A DNA stretch of 64,000 nucleotides. Origin: CADEED01 sp963842515 (GTDB taxonomy: Bacteria; Pseudomonadota; Gammaproteobacteria; Steroidobacterales; Steroidobacteraceae). The translations under genes were made by a program, and so were the position numbers. This document shows positions 63,214-64,000 of the stretch, piece by piece; position 1 is the stretch's first letter; every line of letters begins with the position of its first letter. Location: contig CAWJGO010000002.1 in NCBI GenBank assembly GCA_963842515.1, positions 744,001-808,000 on the forward strand. Direction: 5' to 3'. The notes beneath the pieces are model-generated. The model worked only from the letters and a program-made list of their open reading frames with translations, was not told the origin of the DNA and made no database searches.

Positions 63214-63570
63214 TCAAAACGGACGGTGTGCGAGGTCGGTTGCATTGAAGAAGTCGCGCGTGAAAGTCAGGGCAGCGTTGATGTCGAAGCGCTTGCAGGT
63301 GAACAGCACTGTGGCGAAGAACCGCTTCTCGCTCCACACATAGAGCGAAATTCCCGAATCGATCAACGGAATGAACGCGTCGAAGCCCTGATTCTCCGCT
63401 TTACCGGCGTCGCCGGGCGCGTGCACGATCGGAAGACCATAGGTACGAAGCTTGAGGTGCGCGGCGACGCCGATGAGGTAGGTCTCGACCGCGGCCTGGT
63501 CGACGTCGCGGGAATACAGGCCTTCGATGAGCAGGCGCTGGCGGACGATATCCGGAGCGAGATCTTTCAT
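63214..63570 (-). CDS. S-adenosylmethionine-decarboxylase-like protein
   Basis: 118 residues from the ATG at 63570 (GAGGAG site). The fold order of small SpeD/SpeH proteins is visible: an N-terminal RQRLLIEGLYSRDVDQAAVE, then GFDAFIPLIDSGISLYVWSE and FATVLFTCKRFDINAALTF. In standard enzymes the self-cleavage motif is ESH and the later one is FTCG; here they read DSG (71-73) and FTCK (90-93), the Ser that becomes pyruvoyl (Ser72) being kept. It may be an active variant or a decarboxylase with other substrates, or may not process. Between the phosphatase and the GH43-like gene. Confidence 0.7.
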   Translation of the reverse strand: MKDLAPDIVRQRLLIEGLYSRDVDQAAVETYLIGVAAHLKLRTYGLPIVHAPGDAGKAENQGFDAFIPLIDSGISLYVWSEKRFFATVLFTCKRFDINAALTFTRDFFNATDLAHRPF

Positions 63571-63597
63571 GCCCGACTCCTCAATGAGAGCGCAAAG

Positions 63598-63630
63598 AAA
63601 AAGGGACGCGGTTTGAGCCGCGTCCCTTTT
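63598..63630 (-). terminator. intrinsic terminator downstream of the GH43-like gene
   Basis: A 13-bp stem: AAAAGGGACGCGG (63599-63611) with CCGCGTCCCTTTT (63618-63630), 6-nt loop. Read on the minus strand it ends in TTTTT, 29 nt past the GH43-like stop; it can also act in the other direction. Confidence 0.75.
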
Positions 63631-63636
63631 GCCAAG

Positions 63637-63657
63637 AAATGGGGAGTGCCCCCATTT
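63637..63657. repeat. short palindrome abutting the GH43-like stop codon
   Basis: Arms AAATGGGG and CCCCATTT meet around AGTGC. Related to AAATGGGGACACTCCCAT at 63183-63200, to GGGGGCACCCCCC at 8865-8877, and to GGGGAATGTCCCC at 15760-15772. Confidence 0.5.
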
Positions 63658-63658
63658 T

Positions 63659-64000
63659 TCAGTTGGTCGCAGGTGCGGCCGGCGTTTCAGCCGGAGCGGC
63701 TGCAGGAGCGGCAGGCTCCTCGACCCACTTCGCGTGCGCATCGGCGGCAATCGAATCTCCGAAGTACGCATCGACGGGCTTGATCGTGCCGTCGTCGTTG
63801 TAGGTGAGCTCAACAGGCTGCTTCACATTGCGCAGGTGGTTCACGCCATTCGAAAGCTGCGTATCGTGAAAGAACAGGTACGTCTTGCCCCCCACTTCCA
63901 CGATGGAGTGATGATTGGTCCAGCCGAGCACGGGCATGAGGATGGCCCCTTTGTAGGTGAACGGACCATAGGGTGACTTGCCCATGCCGTAGGCGATGAA
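63659..64000 (-). CDS. GH43-like glycoside hydrolase, 5' part cut by window edge
   Basis: Partial: the last 113 codons are visible, the frame is open at base 64000. The visible part reads FIAYGMGKSPYGPFTYKGAI and then LGWTNHHSIVEVGGKTYLFF, followed by HDTQLSNGVNHLRNVKQ, the late part of GH43-type five-bladed propellers (arabinan/xylan-side-chain enzymes). The C-terminus is an Ala/Pro tail. A terminator follows 29 nt later. Confidence 0.8.
   Translation of the reverse strand, partial: FIAYGMGKSPYGPFTYKGAILMPVLGWTNHHSIVEVGGKTYLFFHDTQLSNGVNHLRNVKQPVELTYNDDGTIKPVDAYFGDSIAADAHAKWVEEPAAPAAAPAETPAAPATN

Overview
The window reads as a chromosomal segment of a high-GC, Gram-negative gammaproteobacterium. 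The evidence is the ruvC-ruvA-ruvB-ybgC-tolQRAB-pal-cpoB-queE-queC-tRNA-Lys block, sucA-sucB-lpdA, a RelA-type (not Rel/Spo-type) alarmone synthetase, and an exosortase (XrtA) exopolysaccharide locus with PEP-CTERM proteins elsewhere in the window. Pectinase/glycosidase-type genes, sugar porters and many two-component and c-di-GMP genes fit a free-living, polymer-degrading bacterium of the Steroidobacteraceae/Nevskiales/Xanthomonadales kind. That placement is inference; there is no rRNA here to confirm it. I see no insertion sequence, CRISPR array or prophage.

Layout. 0-6.1 kb: minus-strand XrtA-type polysaccharide locus (GNAT, GT4 glycosyltransferase, export protein, beta-barrel, chain-length protein, tyrosine autokinase running off the left edge). 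6.1-15.7 kb: envelope and stress genes (two DUF4142 proteins, DUF883, MscS channel, DUF421, GlsB/YeaQ, CsbD, DUF4398 lipoprotein, OmpA-like lipoprotein, a sigma-54 activator without receiver, a CPA1 antiporter, an EF-hand protein). 15.7-22.3 kb: histidine kinase followed by two tandem sugar porters, then a two-domain DUF1080 protein. 22.4-27.5 kb: tightly overlapped signalling cassette (EAL, REC-GGDEF, Hpt, REC-kinase, REC), then a NarL-type regulator. 27.8-36.6 kb: tRNA-Lys, queuosine genes, Tol-Pal and Ruv genes, all on the minus strand. 36.7-40.7 kb: relA, then an unusual pseudo-receiver/TonB fusion. 40.7-46.4 kb: 2-oxoglutarate dehydrogenase operon. 46.5-55 kb: DUF5658 protein, TonB-dependent receptor, YfiR protein, divergent CHASE8-type hybrid kinase overlapping guanine deaminase, and a second hybrid kinase. 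55-57.4 kb: alpha/beta hydrolase and GH28 enzyme. 57.5-61.8 kb: PEP-CTERM region with sigma-54-like promoters, a small secreted protein and a PA-domain zinc peptidase. 61.8-64 kb: two tRNAs, a peroxiredoxin, a membrane histidine phosphatase, a SAM-decarboxylase-like protein, and the 3' end of a GH43-like gene at the right edge.

How the genes fit together. The left locus would make and export an exopolysaccharide; the two PEP-CTERM proteins at 57.7 and 60.7 kb are the kind of cargo sorted by exosortase A, and their promoters look sigma-54 dependent. The GH28, GH43-like and DUF1080 genes and the paired sugar porters suggest plant or algal polysaccharide use. The most unusual items are the pseudo-receiver/TonB fusion (38.8-40.7 kb), the PEP-CTERM/small protein/PA-peptidase trio with repeated upstream elements, a RelA that lacks its central helical region, a kinase with a degenerate GGDEF-like tail, and a YfiR protein paired with a CHASE8 kinase instead of a cyclase.
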